64,000 bases of DNA from Roseivirga sp. (GCA_018402485.1 JAGYIY010000001.1:280001-344000); one strand, 5' to 3'. Shown: positions 48,841-58,501, numbered from the stretch's first letter. Notes: generated by a model from the sequence alone, not told the origin. Numbers and translations: made by a program.

Positions 48841-49866
48841 TTAACCAAAAAGGGTCCCGGCCTCGCCTCTTTCCATTTTTAAGTGTTCATAAGCCAAATG
48901 TGTAGCTTCCCGACCACGCGCAGTGCGTTTCAGAAAGCCTTCTTTGATCAAGAAAGGCTCATACACTTCTTCGATGGTTTCGGCTTCCTCACCCACTGCT
49001 GTGGCTATGGTAGAAATACCCACAGGACCACCTTTGAATTTTTGAATGATGGTAGTTAGGATTCGGTTGTCCATATCATCGAGGCCATGAGAATCTACCT
49101 CTAGTGCATTCAAGGCCATTTCACTAATGGCTTTGGTGACTGTACCTGTTCCTTTGATTTGTGCAAAATCGCGTGTTCTGCGAAGCAGATTATTGGCCAC
49201 ACGTGGTGTCCCCCTACTTCTACGCGCAATCTCATACGCTGCGTCATCATCAATTGGGGTATTTAAAATATCTGATGAGCGCTGGACAATCCCAGTCAAT
49301 AATTTAGCGTCATAGTATTCCAACCTTGCATTGATACCGAAGCGTGCACGCAAAGGTGAGGTTAAGAGCCCTGAGCGTGTGGTGGCCCCTATAAGGGTAA
49401 AAGGGTTGAGGGTAATTTGTACAGTACGTGCATTCGGACCCGAATCGAGCATAATGTCTATTTTATAGTCTTCCATAGCTGAATACAAGTACTCCTCTAC
49501 GATGGGGTTTAAGCGATGAATTTCATCAATAAACAATACATCGCCCTCTTCTAAGTTAGTTAAAAGCCCGGCTAAATCGCTAGGTTTATCTAATACTGGG
49601 CCAGATGTAATCTTGATGTCAGATTCCAACTCATTGGCAATAATGTGTGAGAGGGTTGTTTTACCCAAACCGGGAGGGCCGTGTAAGAGAACATGATCCA
49701 AGGGTTCATTGCGCTTTTTTGCTGCCTGAACAAAAATCTTAACATTCTCTACTACTTTATCTTGACCTGCAAAGTCTTGAAAAGATAGGGGTCTCAATGC
49801 CTTTTCAATCTCTTTTTCGGTGGAATTTAAGTCCTCGCCGCTGGCATCTAAATAATCTTCGCGCAT
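48841..49866 (-). CDS. ruvB: Holliday junction DNA helicase RuvB
   Basis: AAA+ branch-migration motor that works with RuvA and Ruv[22 protein letters not shown] at the N-terminus, Walker [11 protein letters not shown], Walker [10 protein letters not shown] and the RuvB-specific [18 protein letters not shown] and C-terminal winged helix ([23 protein letters not shown]). 341 residues. Followed closely by queG. Confidence 0.97.
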   Translation of the reverse strand: MREDYLDASGEDLNSTEKEIEKALRPLSFQDFAGQDKVVENVKIFVQAAKKRNEPLDHVLLHGPPGLGKTTLSHIIANELESDIKITSGPVLDKPSDLAGLLTNLEEGDVLFIDEIHRLNPIVEEYLYSAMEDYKIDIMLDSGPNARTVQITLNPFTLIGATTRSGLLTSPLRARFGINARLEYYDAKLLTGIVQRSSDILNTPIDDDAAYEIARRSRGTPRVANNLLRRTRDFAQIKGTGTVTKAISEMALNALEVDSHGLDDMDNRILTTIIQKFKGGPVGISTIATAVGEEAETIEEVYEPFLIKEGFLKRTARGREATHLAYEHLKMERGEAGTLFG

Positions 49867-49959
49867 GGTGTGTAAATTAAAGAAAGATTCGGAAAGAAAA
49901 TAACCCTTATGGGGTAAGTCATTTTAGGGTTACCCAACCTTCTCTTGCCACAATTCATT

Positions 49960-49967
49960 TATCTTTG
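49960..49967 (+). promoter_or_regulatory. -7 box upstream of apbE
   Basis: TATCTTTG matches TAnnTTTG and lies 16 bp before the apbE ATG at 49984. A TTG at 49945 is too near to serve as the -33 element. Prediction of low to moderate strength. Confidence 0.45.
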
Positions 49968-49983
49968 TGCCAAAAATAAGGGA

Positions 49984-50997
49984 ATGGATAGAAATAAACG
50001 CTCACGGATTTATTTACTTTTATTGTTAGTCGCTGTTTTTATTGTTTACACCTATCGCAGCAATCAGGCAAAGACCTTTATTGTCAATGGTAAGACCATG
50101 GGTACCATCCCCTACCAGGTAAAATACATCGCCAAAGAAAACCTACCCCTTAAGCCCAAGATTGATTCTTTGCTAAAAAGCTTCAATCAATCTTTATCTA
50201 CCTACATCCCTGATTCTGAAATTTCGCAATTCAATAAACAAAACACATTCACCTTTTCATCGCCCTATTTTTATGAGGTTTTAAAGGCCAGCCAAACGGT
50301 TTATGAAGTATCCGATGGCCTTTTTGACCCAACTGTAAGCCCTTTGGTAGATGCTTGGGGCTTTGGAAGTGGTAAACCCATCGGACCAGATAGCAGTCAG
50401 GTTGATTCATTGTTACAGTATGTAGGTTTCGAAAAAATCGAATTCAACAGCCAAGAGGTAAGAAAAAAAATGGATGGTCTGCAATTGAATTTTTCAGCCA
50501 TTGCCAAAGGGCAAGCCATCGATATGATTTCAAACTGGCTTGTTCAAGAAGGTATTGATAATTTTATGGTAGAAATTGGGGGAGAAGTTTTTGCCAAAGG
50601 AAGAAATGAAGACAAGGACGTTTGGACGATTGGTATAGAAGTACCCAATGAATATGTAGTAGGAGAAGTGTATGATGCCCTACCACTCGACAATAGAGGC
50701 ATGGCTACCTCAGGCAATTATCGTAATTTTTCGACCATCAATGGGCAAAAAGTGAGTCATACGATCAACCCTAAAACTGGCTTTCCTGAACGCAGCAGAC
50801 TCTTGAGTGCAACAGTAGTAGCCCCGAGCTGTATGTTGGCAGATGCATATGCCACAGCTTGTATGGCCATGGGCTTAGAAAAAAGCAAAGCCTTAGCAGA
50901 GCGCCAAGAAGACGTAGAAATTTACTTGATCTACACCGATGAATCGGAAAACATGCAAAGCTACTTTTCCTCAGGCTTACAACCTACTGGCCAATAG
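49984..50997 (+). CDS. apbE: FAD:protein FMN transferase (ApbE)
   Basis: A 337-residue enzyme that attaches FMN to Thr in target proteins such as Nqr/Rnf subunits. N-terminal membrane anchor (IYLLLLLVAVFIVYTYR), VNGKTMGTIPYQVKYI, DGLFDPTVSPLVDAWGFG, VEIGGEVFAKG and SHTINPKTGFP with the typical metal-binding region AYATACMAMG. Start at ATG 49984. No Nqr or Rnf genes lie nearby. Confidence 0.93.
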   Translation: MDRNKRSRIYLLLLLVAVFIVYTYRSNQAKTFIVNGKTMGTIPYQVKYIAKENLPLKPKIDSLLKSFNQSLSTYIPDSEISQFNKQNTFTFSSPYFYEVLKASQTVYEVSDGLFDPTVSPLVDAWGFGSGKPIGPDSSQVDSLLQYVGFEKIEFNSQEVRKKMDGLQLNFSAIAKGQAIDMISNWLVQEGIDNFMVEIGGEVFAKGRNEDKDVWTIGIEVPNEYVVGEVYDALPLDNRGMATSGNYRNFSTINGQKVSHTINPKTGFPERSRLLSATVVAPSCMLADAYATACMAMGLEKSKALAERQEDVEIYLIYTDESENMQSYFSSGLQPTGQ

Positions 50998-51052
50998 CTA
51001 GCGCGCCAAAAAAAAGAGTGACATGCCAACCATGTGATTATATTTTTACCAT

Positions 51053-51073
51053 ATTTGCAAACTTGTTGCAAAT
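51053..51073. promoter_or_regulatory. Dyad operator-like site upstream of the ZIP gene
   Basis: A perfect 8-bp inverted repeat, ATTTGCAA (51053-51060) and TTGCAAAT (51066-51073) with 5-bp spacer ACTTG, ends 9 bp before the ZIP start at 51083. Its position suits a repressor site, perhaps for a metal-responsive regulator; the regulator is unknown. Confidence 0.5.
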
Positions 51074-51082
51074 AAGTATGCC

Positions 51083-51832
51083 ATGTGGTTAAACGCCATT
51101 ATTTTATTTCTCAGTGTTGCGCTCCCAGGACTTTTACTGCTCAGATTCGGAGACTTCTCCTTACAGCGACTGCGATACTTCCTAATTTTTGCAGGTTCCT
51201 ACTTATTTTCCATGACCATTATTCACATTATCCCCGACTTGTTCGAAACAGGACAGGACCCTTATTACCTGAGCTTGTGGATTCTTTTAGGGTTCTTTTT
51301 GCAACGCTTGCTAGAAAACTTCTCAAGTGGTGTGGAACACGGTCATTTTCACAGTTCCGACCACAGCTTTTCTGTCACCTACCTACTTCTGGCGCTTAGT
51401 TTGCATTCCTTCTTGGAAGGGAGTATCATGACCGACGCCATCCATGCCGGACATCAGGCAGAAAAAATGTATTTAGACGGCAGTTCCCCAAAAATCTTAC
51501 TGGGCATTGTCATGCACAAAATACCCGCAGCGCTGGCTTTAATGTCACTACTGATGGCACAGGTGGCTTCTCGCAACAAGGCCTTGCTATTGCTGATGGT
51601 ATTTGCTCTGGCCTCTCCAATGGGTCTTTTCCTTGCAGACTATTTCAGTGAAAATGCATTACTTCCGGCTGATTCATTGCAAATATTTTTTGCGGTTGTA
51701 GCCGGTAGTTTCTTGCAAATTTCTACTACTATTTTTATTGAATCGGACCCTAAGCACCATTTCAAATGGAATAAATTCTCTATCGCAGTACTTGGTGCCA
51801 TTGTAGCGGTGACGGCACAATTTTTAGTCTGA
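51083..51832 (+). CDS. ZIP-family metal transporter
   Basis: A 249-residue membrane protein with about eight helices and a His-rich loop (HGHFHSSDHSF) of the ZIP type. Metal-site helices read ALSLHSFLEGSIM and GIVMHKIPAALALMSLL; the usual second-site HE is HK here, so the binuclear site is probably reduced to one metal. Likely a zinc, iron or manganese uptake protein. A perfect dyad precedes it. Confidence 0.85.
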   Translation: MWLNAIILFLSVALPGLLLLRFGDFSLQRLRYFLIFAGSYLFSMTIIHIIPDLFETGQDPYYLSLWILLGFFLQRLLENFSSGVEHGHFHSSDHSFSVTYLLLALSLHSFLEGSIMTDAIHAGHQAEKMYLDGSSPKILLGIVMHKIPAALALMSLLMAQVASRNKALLLLMVFALASPMGLFLADYFSENALLPADSLQIFFAVVAGSFLQISTTIFIESDPKHHFKWNKFSIAVLGAIVAVTAQFLV

Positions 51833-51916
51833 CAGGTACATTCAAACCCCATTCCATTAAAATCACTTTGCTTTCACTTTTAGAATATGTAAAATAGGCT
51901 TTAAAATGAATAAACC

Positions 51917-53824
51917 ATGAGTGATCGCATCCACAGCCTGAGTGGCTATATCTATGAATATCAAAAAAGTGTACAAGCTCCTGAACAATTTTGGGCACGC
52001 ATCGCCGATGGTTTCCACTGGCAAAAACCTTATGAAAAAGTATTATCGTGGAATTTTGAAAAGCCAGATGTGAAATGGTTTGAGGGGGGGCAATTGAACA
52101 TTACAGAAAATATTCTAGATCGGCATTTGTACACACGCGGAGATCAAGCTGCCATCATTTGGGAGCCAAATGACCCTAATGAACAAAACCTGATTCTAAC
52201 CTATCGGGAACTTCATGCGGAAGTCTGTCGCTTTGCCAATGCCATGAAAGCACAAGGCATTGAAAAAGGTGATCGGGTCATCATTTACATGCCCATGGTA
52301 CCCGAGGCAGCGGTAGCCATGTTGGCCTGCGCACGCGTTGGTGCAGTGCATTCCGTGGTCTTTGCCGGTTTCTCTGCCTCTGCTTTATCAGACAGAATCA
52401 TAGACTGTCAGGCCAAAATGGTGCTCACGGCCGACGGAAACTTCCGTGGTAAAAAAAGCATCCCCGTAAAAGCTTTGGTCGATGAAGCTTTGGAAAAATG
52501 TGATTCCATTACTTCGGTCATTACCTTAAAAAGAACAGGAGAGGAAGTAAACATGCAAGCCGGAAGAGATTACTGGTGGCATGAAGTGATTGAGGGCGTT
52601 TCTTCAGAGCATAAAGCAGAAGTAATGGATGCAGAAGACATGCTGTTTATCCTCTACACTTCGGGCTCCACCGGGAAACCCAAGGGGGTAGTGCACACAT
52701 GTGGAGGCTACATGGTATATACTTATTATTCCTTCAAAAATGTTTTTCAGTACAACCAGGGTGATGTGTATTGGTGCACCGCTGATATTGGATGGATCAC
52801 CGGACACTCTTACATTGTTTATGGGCCATTGCTGGCAGGAGCAACTTCCATTATGTTCGAAGGGGTGCCTACTTTCCCCGATCCAGGAAGGTTCTGGGCC
52901 ATTTGTGAGAAATATAAAGTCAATCAATTTTATACGGCACCTACTGCCATACGGGCCTTACAAGCTTATGGCACCGACCCCATTGCTCCGTACAACTTAA
53001 GTAGTCTGAAAGTTTTGGGTACTGTAGGTGAGCCCATCAACGAAGAAGCATGGCATTGGTACCACGACCATGTGGGTAAGGGTAAGTGCCCAATTGTCGA
53101 CACTTGGTGGCAAACAGAAACGGGAGGTATTATGATTTCGCCACTCGCAGGCGTTACCCCTACAAAGCCTGCCTATGCTACCATGCCTTTACCAGGTATT
53201 CAACTGGCTGTACTGGACAATGAAGGCCAAGAACTGAAGGGCAATTCCGTGGAAGGAAACCTGTGCATCAAATTCCCCTGGCCTTCCATGCTGCGAACCA
53301 CTTATGGCGATCATGAAAGGTGCAAACAAACTTATTTTTCATCCTTTCCCGGCTATTATTTCACAGGAGATGGAGTGAAAAGAGATGAAGATGGCTACTA
53401 CCGAATTTTAGGAAGGGTTGATGATGTTATCAATGTGTCCGGACACAGAATGGGTACTGCAGAAGTGGAGAATGCCATCAATGAACACCCCAAAGTGATT
53501 GAATCGGCAGTCGTGGGTTATCCCCATGAAATTAAGGGGCAAGGAATTTTTGCCTATGTCATTTGCGATTTGGAAGGACGTTCAGAAGAAAGCTTGACGC
53601 AAGAGATCAAGGATACGGTTACTAAAATCATTGGGCCTATTGCCAAACCTGATCGTTTGCTGATTGTTTCGGGCTTGCCAAAAACACGTTCGGGAAAAAT
53701 CATGCGCAGGATTCTCAGGAAAATCGCATCTGGTGAGGGGGATCATTTAGGAGATATTTCCACCCTTTTGAACCCTGAAGTGGTAACCTCTATACAGGAA
53801 GCTGTTCATGCATCAAAAGCCTAA
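51917..53824 (+). CDS. acs: Acetyl-CoA synthetase
   Basis: A 635-residue AMP-forming enzyme that converts acetate, ATP and CoA to acetyl-CoA. Motifs: ILYTSGSTGKPKG (P-loop), DTWWQTETGG (acetate/AMP pocket), YFTGDGVKRDEDGYY, and SGHRMGTAEVE. The regulatory Lys is in PKTRSGKIMRRIL, acetylated in relatives. Single gene, with a decayed CDF transporter fragment directly after it. Confidence 0.96.
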   Translation: MSDRIHSLSGYIYEYQKSVQAPEQFWARIADGFHWQKPYEKVLSWNFEKPDVKWFEGGQLNITENILDRHLYTRGDQAAIIWEPNDPNEQNLILTYRELHAEVCRFANAMKAQGIEKGDRVIIYMPMVPEAAVAMLACARVGAVHSVVFAGFSASALSDRIIDCQAKMVLTADGNFRGKKSIPVKALVDEALEKCDSITSVITLKRTGEEVNMQAGRDYWWHEVIEGVSSEHKAEVMDAEDMLFILYTSGSTGKPKGVVHTCGGYMVYTYYSFKNVFQYNQGDVYWCTADIGWITGHSYIVYGPLLAGATSIMFEGVPTFPDPGRFWAICEKYKVNQFYTAPTAIRALQAYGTDPIAPYNLSSLKVLGTVGEPINEEAWHWYHDHVGKGKCPIVDTWWQTETGGIMISPLAGVTPTKPAYATMPLPGIQLAVLDNEGQELKGNSVEGNLCIKFPWPSMLRTTYGDHERCKQTYFSSFPGYYFTGDGVKRDEDGYYRILGRVDDVINVSGHRMGTAEVENAINEHPKVIESAVVGYPHEIKGQGIFAYVICDLEGRSEESLTQEIKDTVTKIIGPIAKPDRLLIVSGLPKTRSGKIMRRILRKIASGEGDHLGDISTLLNPEVVTSIQEAVHASKA

Positions 53825-53850
53825 AAAAGTTTAAGATTTTTCTTTAGGCC

Positions 53851-54099
53851 ACTACGGAAGACATTCCGTTGGATGAAATTGAAAAATCTCTGTTCAAGAG
53901 AGCGGAAATGATAGAAGTACACGATTGCCATATTTGGTCGATGCATGGAAACTATCATGTGTCTTCGGCACACTTGGTATTAAACCAGCCTTGTATTCTA
54001 CAAGAATTGGAGCGTATCAAACAGAAAGCCAAGGGCTTGTAAGCGGAGATGAATATCAGTTATGCTACCCTTGAGTTTGAAGAAAGAGGTGAAGGTCAG
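53851..54099 (+). pseudogene. C-terminal remnant of a CDF cation-efflux transporter
   Basis: The plus frame from 53851 reads TTEDIPLDEIEKSLF, then IEVHDCHIWSMHGNYHVSSA and HLVLNQPC, closely like the cytoplasmic C-terminal domain of CzcD/ZitB-type cation diffusion facilitators. A TAA stop (54042-54044) interrupts the frame before NISYATLEFEERGE, which continues the same domain. No transmembrane part lies upstream; acs ends at 53824. This is a truncated, stop-containing remnant whose 3' end touches the NTF2-like gene on the other strand. Confidence 0.75.
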
Positions 54100-54563
54100 T
54101 TGGTCGGACAATCCGTTTTTCGGCTGGTATCTACCAAATGAAAAATCTTCCACTGACCTTTCTGTTGGTATAAGGTAAATACGTTTACCCCACAATGCGA
54201 AAACTGTTCCCCCAAGTAAAACCGGTAAGGTGTCCAAACCGTAGCCATTTCTCCATCGATTAAAATATGCTCAAAGGTAATGCGCTCATCCCAGATGATT
54301 TCCTTGGGCCGTCCGATGGAGTTTAAAAAGCTTTGGAAACTCGAGGAATTGACCTCAGTACCCTTCTCTGAGGAAATAATTCTTTGAAAAAGTACATCCT
54401 CAGCAAAAGACTGATGCACTTTGGCTGAGTCATTGGTACGCATGCCATCAAACATAAGTTCAATGACCTTTTTGATTTCTTCTTCAGGGCTTTGGGCATT
54501 GGCAGTTGTCAAGCTCAGGAACTGAGCGAAGAGGAAAAGTGGGAGTATCAGAGAAACTTTCAT
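54096..54563 (-). CDS. Exported NTF2/SnoaL-like protein
   Basis: A 155-residue protein with a signal peptide (LILPLFLFAQFLSLTTANAQ) and a SnoaL/NTF2-like fold: EEEIKKVIELMFDGMRTNDSAKVHQSFAEDVLF, then GEMATVWTPYRFYLGEQFSHCGVNVFTLYQQKGQWKIFHL. No catalytic role can be assigned. It is convergent with the CDF remnant. Confidence 0.78.
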   Translation of the reverse strand: MKVSLILPLFLFAQFLSLTTANAQSPEEEIKKVIELMFDGMRTNDSAKVHQSFAEDVLFQRIISSEKGTEVNSSSFQSFLNSIGRPKEIIWDERITFEHILIDGEMATVWTPYRFYLGEQFSHCGVNVFTLYQQKGQWKIFHLVDTSRKTDCPTN

Positions 54564-54703
54564 TGGATTAAATTTGCAATAAATCTACGATTTTTCATCA
54601 AAGGAAAGGGCAGGTTATTGAATACTAGGGATCAAGTCAATTACAAAGTAAAAAGAGTACTGATGTTTATTTAGGCTTGCCTTAGAATATGAAAAGAAGT
54701 CAC

Positions 54704-54741
54704 TAAAGAAAAAAGCACCTCTCTAAATGAGACGTGCTTTT
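54704..54741 (-). terminator. Terminator after the aldehyde dehydrogenase gene
   Basis: Long hairpin: AAAAGCAC plus TCTC (54711-54723) pairs with GAGA plus GTGCTTTT (54729-54741), one C-C mismatch. On the minus strand it is followed by a T-rich run (As at 54704-54710). It ends transcription of the aldehyde dehydrogenase gene. Confidence 0.8.
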
Positions 54742-54762
54742 ATTTGTGCAGGAGGAGATGAG

Positions 54763-56310
54763 TTAAGCCTGAATATCGAATTTAATTCCTTGGGCCAGTG
54801 GTAATTCATCGGTATAATTGATGGTATTGGTTTGTCTTCGCATGTAGCCTTTCCAAGCGTCTGAGCCCGACTCTCTTCCTCCGCCTGTTTGCTTTTCTCC
54901 GCCAAAAGCGCCACCAATTTCAGCTCCAGAGGTTCCGATGTTTACATTGGCAATGCCGCAATCCGAACCAGAAGCTGATAAAAAGCGGTATGCCTCTTGT
55001 ACGTTGTTCGTCATAATAGCGGAGGAAAGTCCTTGTTTGACACCATTTTGCAAGGCTAAAGCATCCTTCAATGTTCCTTTGTATTTAATGAGATACAAGA
55101 GCGGAGCAAAAGTTTCTTCCTGAACCATTTCGTAGTGATTTTCGGCTTCCACAATGCATGGTTTCACATAGCAGCCACTTTCATAACCTTCACCTTCCAG
55201 TACTTTGCCGGGAACTAAAACCTTACCTCCTTCTTTTTGAACCGCTTCAATGGCATGCATAAAATTGGCCACGGCATCCTTGTCAATCAGTGGACCGACA
55301 TGGTTGTTTTCGTCTAAAGGGTTACCTATTTTGAGCTGCTTGTACGCCGCAACAATGGCATCTTTGACTTTGTCAAAAATGGCTTCGTGGATAATGATTC
55401 TCCGGGTGGACGTACAACGCTGTCCTGCCGTTCCAACCGCACCGAAAACACTCCCCATCAGTGTCATTTTCAAGTCGGCTTCTGGGGTAACAATGATGGC
55501 ATTATTGCCACCGAGTTCTAAAATCGTTTTACCCAAACGAGCAGCTACGGTTTGTGCTACCATTTTACCCATGCGAATGGAACCAGTTGCAGAAATCAGG
55601 TTGACGCGCTCATCTTTCGTGATGAATTCCCCCACGCGATAATCACCATTGATCATGCAGGAAATGCCTTCCGGTAAATCATTGGCTTGAAGTACATCTA
55701 CGAATAAATGCTGACAGGCTACTGCACATAAGGGCGTTTTTTCACTGGGTTTCCAAATGCATGCGTTACCGCAAACCCAAGCGATAGCGGTATTCCAAGA
55801 CCACACGGCGACAGGAAAATTGAAGGCAGAGATAATGCCTACCACACCCAATGGATGCCATTGCTCTTGCATATGGTGTCCGGGACGTTCTGATTTGATC
55901 GTCAGACCATGCAATTGACGCGAAAGCCCCACAGCAAAGTCGCAGATGTCTATCATTTCTTGTACCTCGCCCAAGCCCTCTTGGTAAGATTTACCCATTT
56001 CATAAGAAACAAGTTTCCCTAAGTCATCTTTATACGCACGGAGTTTTTCGTTGTATTGGCGGACAATTTCACCTCGTGCGGGAGCCGTCATCTCGCGCCA
56101 CTGCAAAAAGGCGGCCTCAGCTGTTTTGATTACTTTCTCATATTCTTCTGGGGTAGTAGTTGTGACTGATGCAATCACTTTCCCATTAACAGGTGAGCTC
56201 GACATAATGACCTCGCCTGATCCGTAGCTTATTTTTCCTGTAGAGGTGCCATCATTCTTTTCCGCAATACCCAGATTTTTTAAAGCATTTTCTATTCCAA
56301 AGTTTTCCAT
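54763..56310 (-). CDS. Aldehyde dehydrogenase, ALDH7 (antiquitin/aminoadipate semialdehyde) type
   Basis: A 515-residue NAD-dependent aldehyde dehydrogenase. Catalytic Cys in GTAGQRCTSTRR and Glu in TILELGGNNAI, with FNFPVAVWSWN the oxyanion region. GQRCTSTRR and the C-terminal GGAFGGEKQTGGGRESGSDAWK are typical of ALDH7, which oxidises alpha-aminoadipate semialdehyde in lysine breakdown. Start at ATG 56310, because upstream codons to 56382 encode no conserved sequence. Lysine-pathway role inferred; no partner gene here. Confidence 0.92.
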   Translation of the reverse strand: MENFGIENALKNLGIAEKNDGTSTGKISYGSGEVIMSSSPVNGKVIASVTTTTPEEYEKVIKTAEAAFLQWREMTAPARGEIVRQYNEKLRAYKDDLGKLVSYEMGKSYQEGLGEVQEMIDICDFAVGLSRQLHGLTIKSERPGHHMQEQWHPLGVVGIISAFNFPVAVWSWNTAIAWVCGNACIWKPSEKTPLCAVACQHLFVDVLQANDLPEGISCMINGDYRVGEFITKDERVNLISATGSIRMGKMVAQTVAARLGKTILELGGNNAIIVTPEADLKMTLMGSVFGAVGTAGQRCTSTRRIIIHEAIFDKVKDAIVAAYKQLKIGNPLDENNHVGPLIDKDAVANFMHAIEAVQKEGGKVLVPGKVLEGEGYESGCYVKPCIVEAENHYEMVQEETFAPLLYLIKYKGTLKDALALQNGVKQGLSSAIMTNNVQEAYRFLSASGSDCGIANVNIGTSGAEIGGAFGGEKQTGGGRESGSDAWKGYMRRQTNTINYTDELPLAQGIKFDIQA

Positions 56311-56390
56311 AGGTCGATGTATCAATTCATATGATACTTCATAATTACAAGTATTTTTAAAAGCCTGCAAGGCGAAAGCCAAAGCATTTC

Positions 56391-56413
56391 AAAAAAAGCC
56401 TCTTCGATGAGGC
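56391..56413 (-). terminator. Second hairpin downstream of the DegQ-type gene
   Basis: Stem GCCTC (56398-56402) / GAGGC (56409-56413), followed on the minus strand by a T run (As at 56391-56397). Weaker than the adjacent terminator at 56421-56457; it may be a backup. Confidence 0.5.
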
Positions 56414-56420
56414 CTTTCAC

Positions 56421-56457
56421 AAAAAAAGCTTCTTTTTCTGTATGAAAAAGAAGCTTT
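56421..56457 (-). terminator. Strong terminator after the DegQ-type protease gene
   Basis: A 14-bp perfect stem, AAAGCTTCTTTTTC (56425-56438) / GAAAAAGAAGCTTT (56444-56457), with loop TGTAT. On the minus strand it is followed by Ts (As at 56421-56427). It terminates transcription arriving from the DegQ gene. Confidence 0.82.
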
Positions 56458-56481
56458 CTTCTCTATTCTGTTACTTTTTTT

Positions 56482-57930
56482 TTACCACCTAATGCGGTAG
56501 TACTCCTTTTCTCCATCGGGATATTTCCCCATTACATAAAAGTCTTTGTCCTTACGTTGAATCATTCGCTCAAATGCTGCCAGATCTTCTACATCTTGAT
56601 CTCCTACTTTGGTAATGACATACCCTTCTCTTATGCCCGAGGCCTTCCAAGTCCCCTCGCCTAGTTCTAGCACTTGCACTCCTCCTTCGAGGTTCAGTTG
56701 TTCTTTTATGGCTGAGGTTAAATCGGCAAATGCCGCACCCTCAATACGGAAAGTAGTTGTGATCTCCTCCGACACATTCTCAGCCATCATTTTTTCCCTT
56801 TCCATCAGGGTCAAAATCAAATTATTTTCTTTGCCATTGCGTTTGAAAGTGACCTTCACATCGTCTCCAGGACGTTTTAAAGCTACCATTTCTTGCAGTT
56901 GGCTGGTGGTGTTAATCGTTTCACCATCGATTTTTATGATTACATCTTCCTCTTTCAACCCTGCCAGTTCTGCTGCTCCTCCAGGAGTAACACCACTTAG
57001 TAAAACCCCTGACAATTCTTCTGTAAGCGTACCATCCGCATCTGTAATTTGCACCCCCATGAGGCCTCTACGCACCTCTCGGAATTCCAATAAATCGTTG
57101 GCTACTTTTTGTACCAAGGCAGAAGGAACGGCAAAACTATAACCGCTGTACGATCCGGTATTGGTAGCGATGGCTGTGTTAATGCCAATCAACTCCCCCT
57201 CCAAATTCACCAGTGCACCACCGCTATTGCCGCGGTTGACTACCGCATCGGTTTGAAGGAAAGACTCAATGCTATAGTTTAAGCCATCTCTAGAGCGTTG
57301 TGCCATATTGATACTTCTTGCTTTTGCCGAGATGATCCCTGCTGTTACCGTATTATTGAGATCAAAAGGGTTGCCAATGGCCAAAACCCACTGTCCGATT
57401 TCTGTTTTCTTCGAGTTCCCAAACTTCACATAAGGCAAATTATTGGTGTTGATCTTAATCAGCGCTAAATCTGTATCCGGATCTGTACCTATGATTTCAG
57501 CATCTAACCTGCGATTATCGTCAAGCCTTACGCTCAGTTCTTCTGCATCTTCTACCACATGATAGTTGGTAACCACATAACCATCGGGCGATATGATTAC
57601 TCCTGAACCCGTAGATCTTCGAGAACGCCTTTCACGACCCAGTAGCCGCGATAAGGTGCTATTATTTTGACTTTTATAAGTATTGGTAATGTGCACCACA
57701 GCTGGAACAGCTTTGCGAGATGCCTTTAGGAAATTGATGCCTTCCGGAACAATATAATCTTTGACAGTAGATTCAACCTCTTCAAAAGAAGTGGTTACGG
57801 CAACCGGTGGTGTTTCAAAATCACTATTTTGGGAAGGTGAACTGATAAGGTTCATGCCTAAAAGAACCAAAATACCGCTTAAGAAAGAGGCCAGAACCAC
57901 ACCTAGAAAAAACTGCTTGCTCGAAATCAT
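56482..57930 (-). CDS. Do-family serine protease (DegQ/HtrA-like)
   Basis: A roughly 482-residue periplasmic protease/chaperone anchored by an N-terminal membrane segment (FFLGVVLASFLSGILVLLGMNL). Catalytic triad: His in VTNYHVVEDA, Asp in DTDLALIKI and Ser in VNRGNSGGALVN. Two PDZ domains follow. The start is set at ATG 57930; GTG at 57936 is in frame. It degrades misfolded envelope proteins. Single-gene unit with a strong terminator. Confidence 0.93.
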   Translation of the reverse strand: MISSKQFFLGVVLASFLSGILVLLGMNLISSPSQNSDFETPPVAVTTSFEEVESTVKDYIVPEGINFLKASRKAVPAVVHITNTYKSQNNSTLSRLLGRERRSRRSTGSGVIISPDGYVVTNYHVVEDAEELSVRLDDNRRLDAEIIGTDPDTDLALIKINTNNLPYVKFGNSKKTEIGQWVLAIGNPFDLNNTVTAGIISAKARSINMAQRSRDGLNYSIESFLQTDAVVNRGNSGGALVNLEGELIGINTAIATNTGSYSGYSFAVPSALVQKVANDLLEFREVRRGLMGVQITDADGTLTEELSGVLLSGVTPGGAAELAGLKEEDVIIKIDGETINTTSQLQEMVALKRPGDDVKVTFKRNGKENNLILTLMEREKMMAENVSEEITTTFRIEGAAFADLTSAIKEQLNLEGGVQVLELGEGTWKASGIREGYVITKVGDQDVEDLAAFERMIQRKDKDFYVMGKYPDGEKEYYRIRW

Positions 57931-58029
57931 ACCCACTTCATTTTTATGTATCTATTAAAACGTTCTTAAGACAAATGGTTTAGGAATGTAGGAAGAAAAT
58001 TTTTATTCTGATTCTGCTCAGCAAAGAAA

Positions 58030-58054
58030 AAGGCCGCTTCCTTGAAGCGGCCTT
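58030..58054. terminator. Terminator between the hsp20 and DegQ-type genes
   Basis: Perfect 11-bp stem AAGGCCGCTTC (58030-58040) / GAAGCGGCCTT (58044-58054), loop CTT. On the minus strand it follows the hsp20 stop by about 20 bp and is flanked by Ts. It separates hsp20 from the DegQ gene. Confidence 0.8.
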
Positions 58055-58075
58055 ATCTGTATTTATGCGTTTACC

Positions 58076-58501
58076 TTATTTCACGCTGATTTTGTTGACT
58101 AGCTTTTTGGTTTCATCTTTGGGAATCACCAAGTTCAGCATGCCATCCACATAAGAAGCCTCAATCGCATCGCCTTTCACATGATCGGGCAACTGAAAGG
58201 ACTTTTTAAAAGTGCCATAAGCAGTTTGAAGGGCGTAAAAGTTCTTTCCATTTTGCTCATCCTTCATTTTGCGCTCTCCGCTCACTGTCAATAAGCCATC
58301 GTTTAACTCGATGTTGAAATCTTTTTTATTGAACCCAGGAACGGCCAATTCAATTTCAAAGCCCTTTTCTGTTTCTGCAATGTCCACACCGGGGGTGAAA
58401 CTGCCGTAATCATTGTTCAAAGATTCATTGAAGAATCGATCGAAAAATTGCTCTACCGTGGTCGGTGTATAACCGTTGATGTTTCGTCTTATCAAGTTCA
58501 T
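58076..58501 (-). CDS. Small heat-shock protein (Hsp20/alpha-crystallin)
   Basis: A 141-residue small heat-shock chaperone starting at ATG 58501 (MNLIRRNINGYTPTTVEQFF). Alpha-crystallin domain: FTPGVDIAETEKGFEIELAVPGFNKKDFNIELNDGLLTVSGERK, then the conserved GTFKKSFQLPDHVKGDAIEASYVDGMLNLVIPK. Upstream codons to 58573 are not conserved in style. Prevents aggregation of denatured proteins; ClpB (13897) is the natural partner for recovery. Confidence 0.93.
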   Translation of the reverse strand: MNLIRRNINGYTPTTVEQFFDRFFNESLNNDYGSFTPGVDIAETEKGFEIELAVPGFNKKDFNIELNDGLLTVSGERKMKDEQNGKNFYALQTAYGTFKKSFQLPDHVKGDAIEASYVDGMLNLVIPKDETKKLVNKISVK

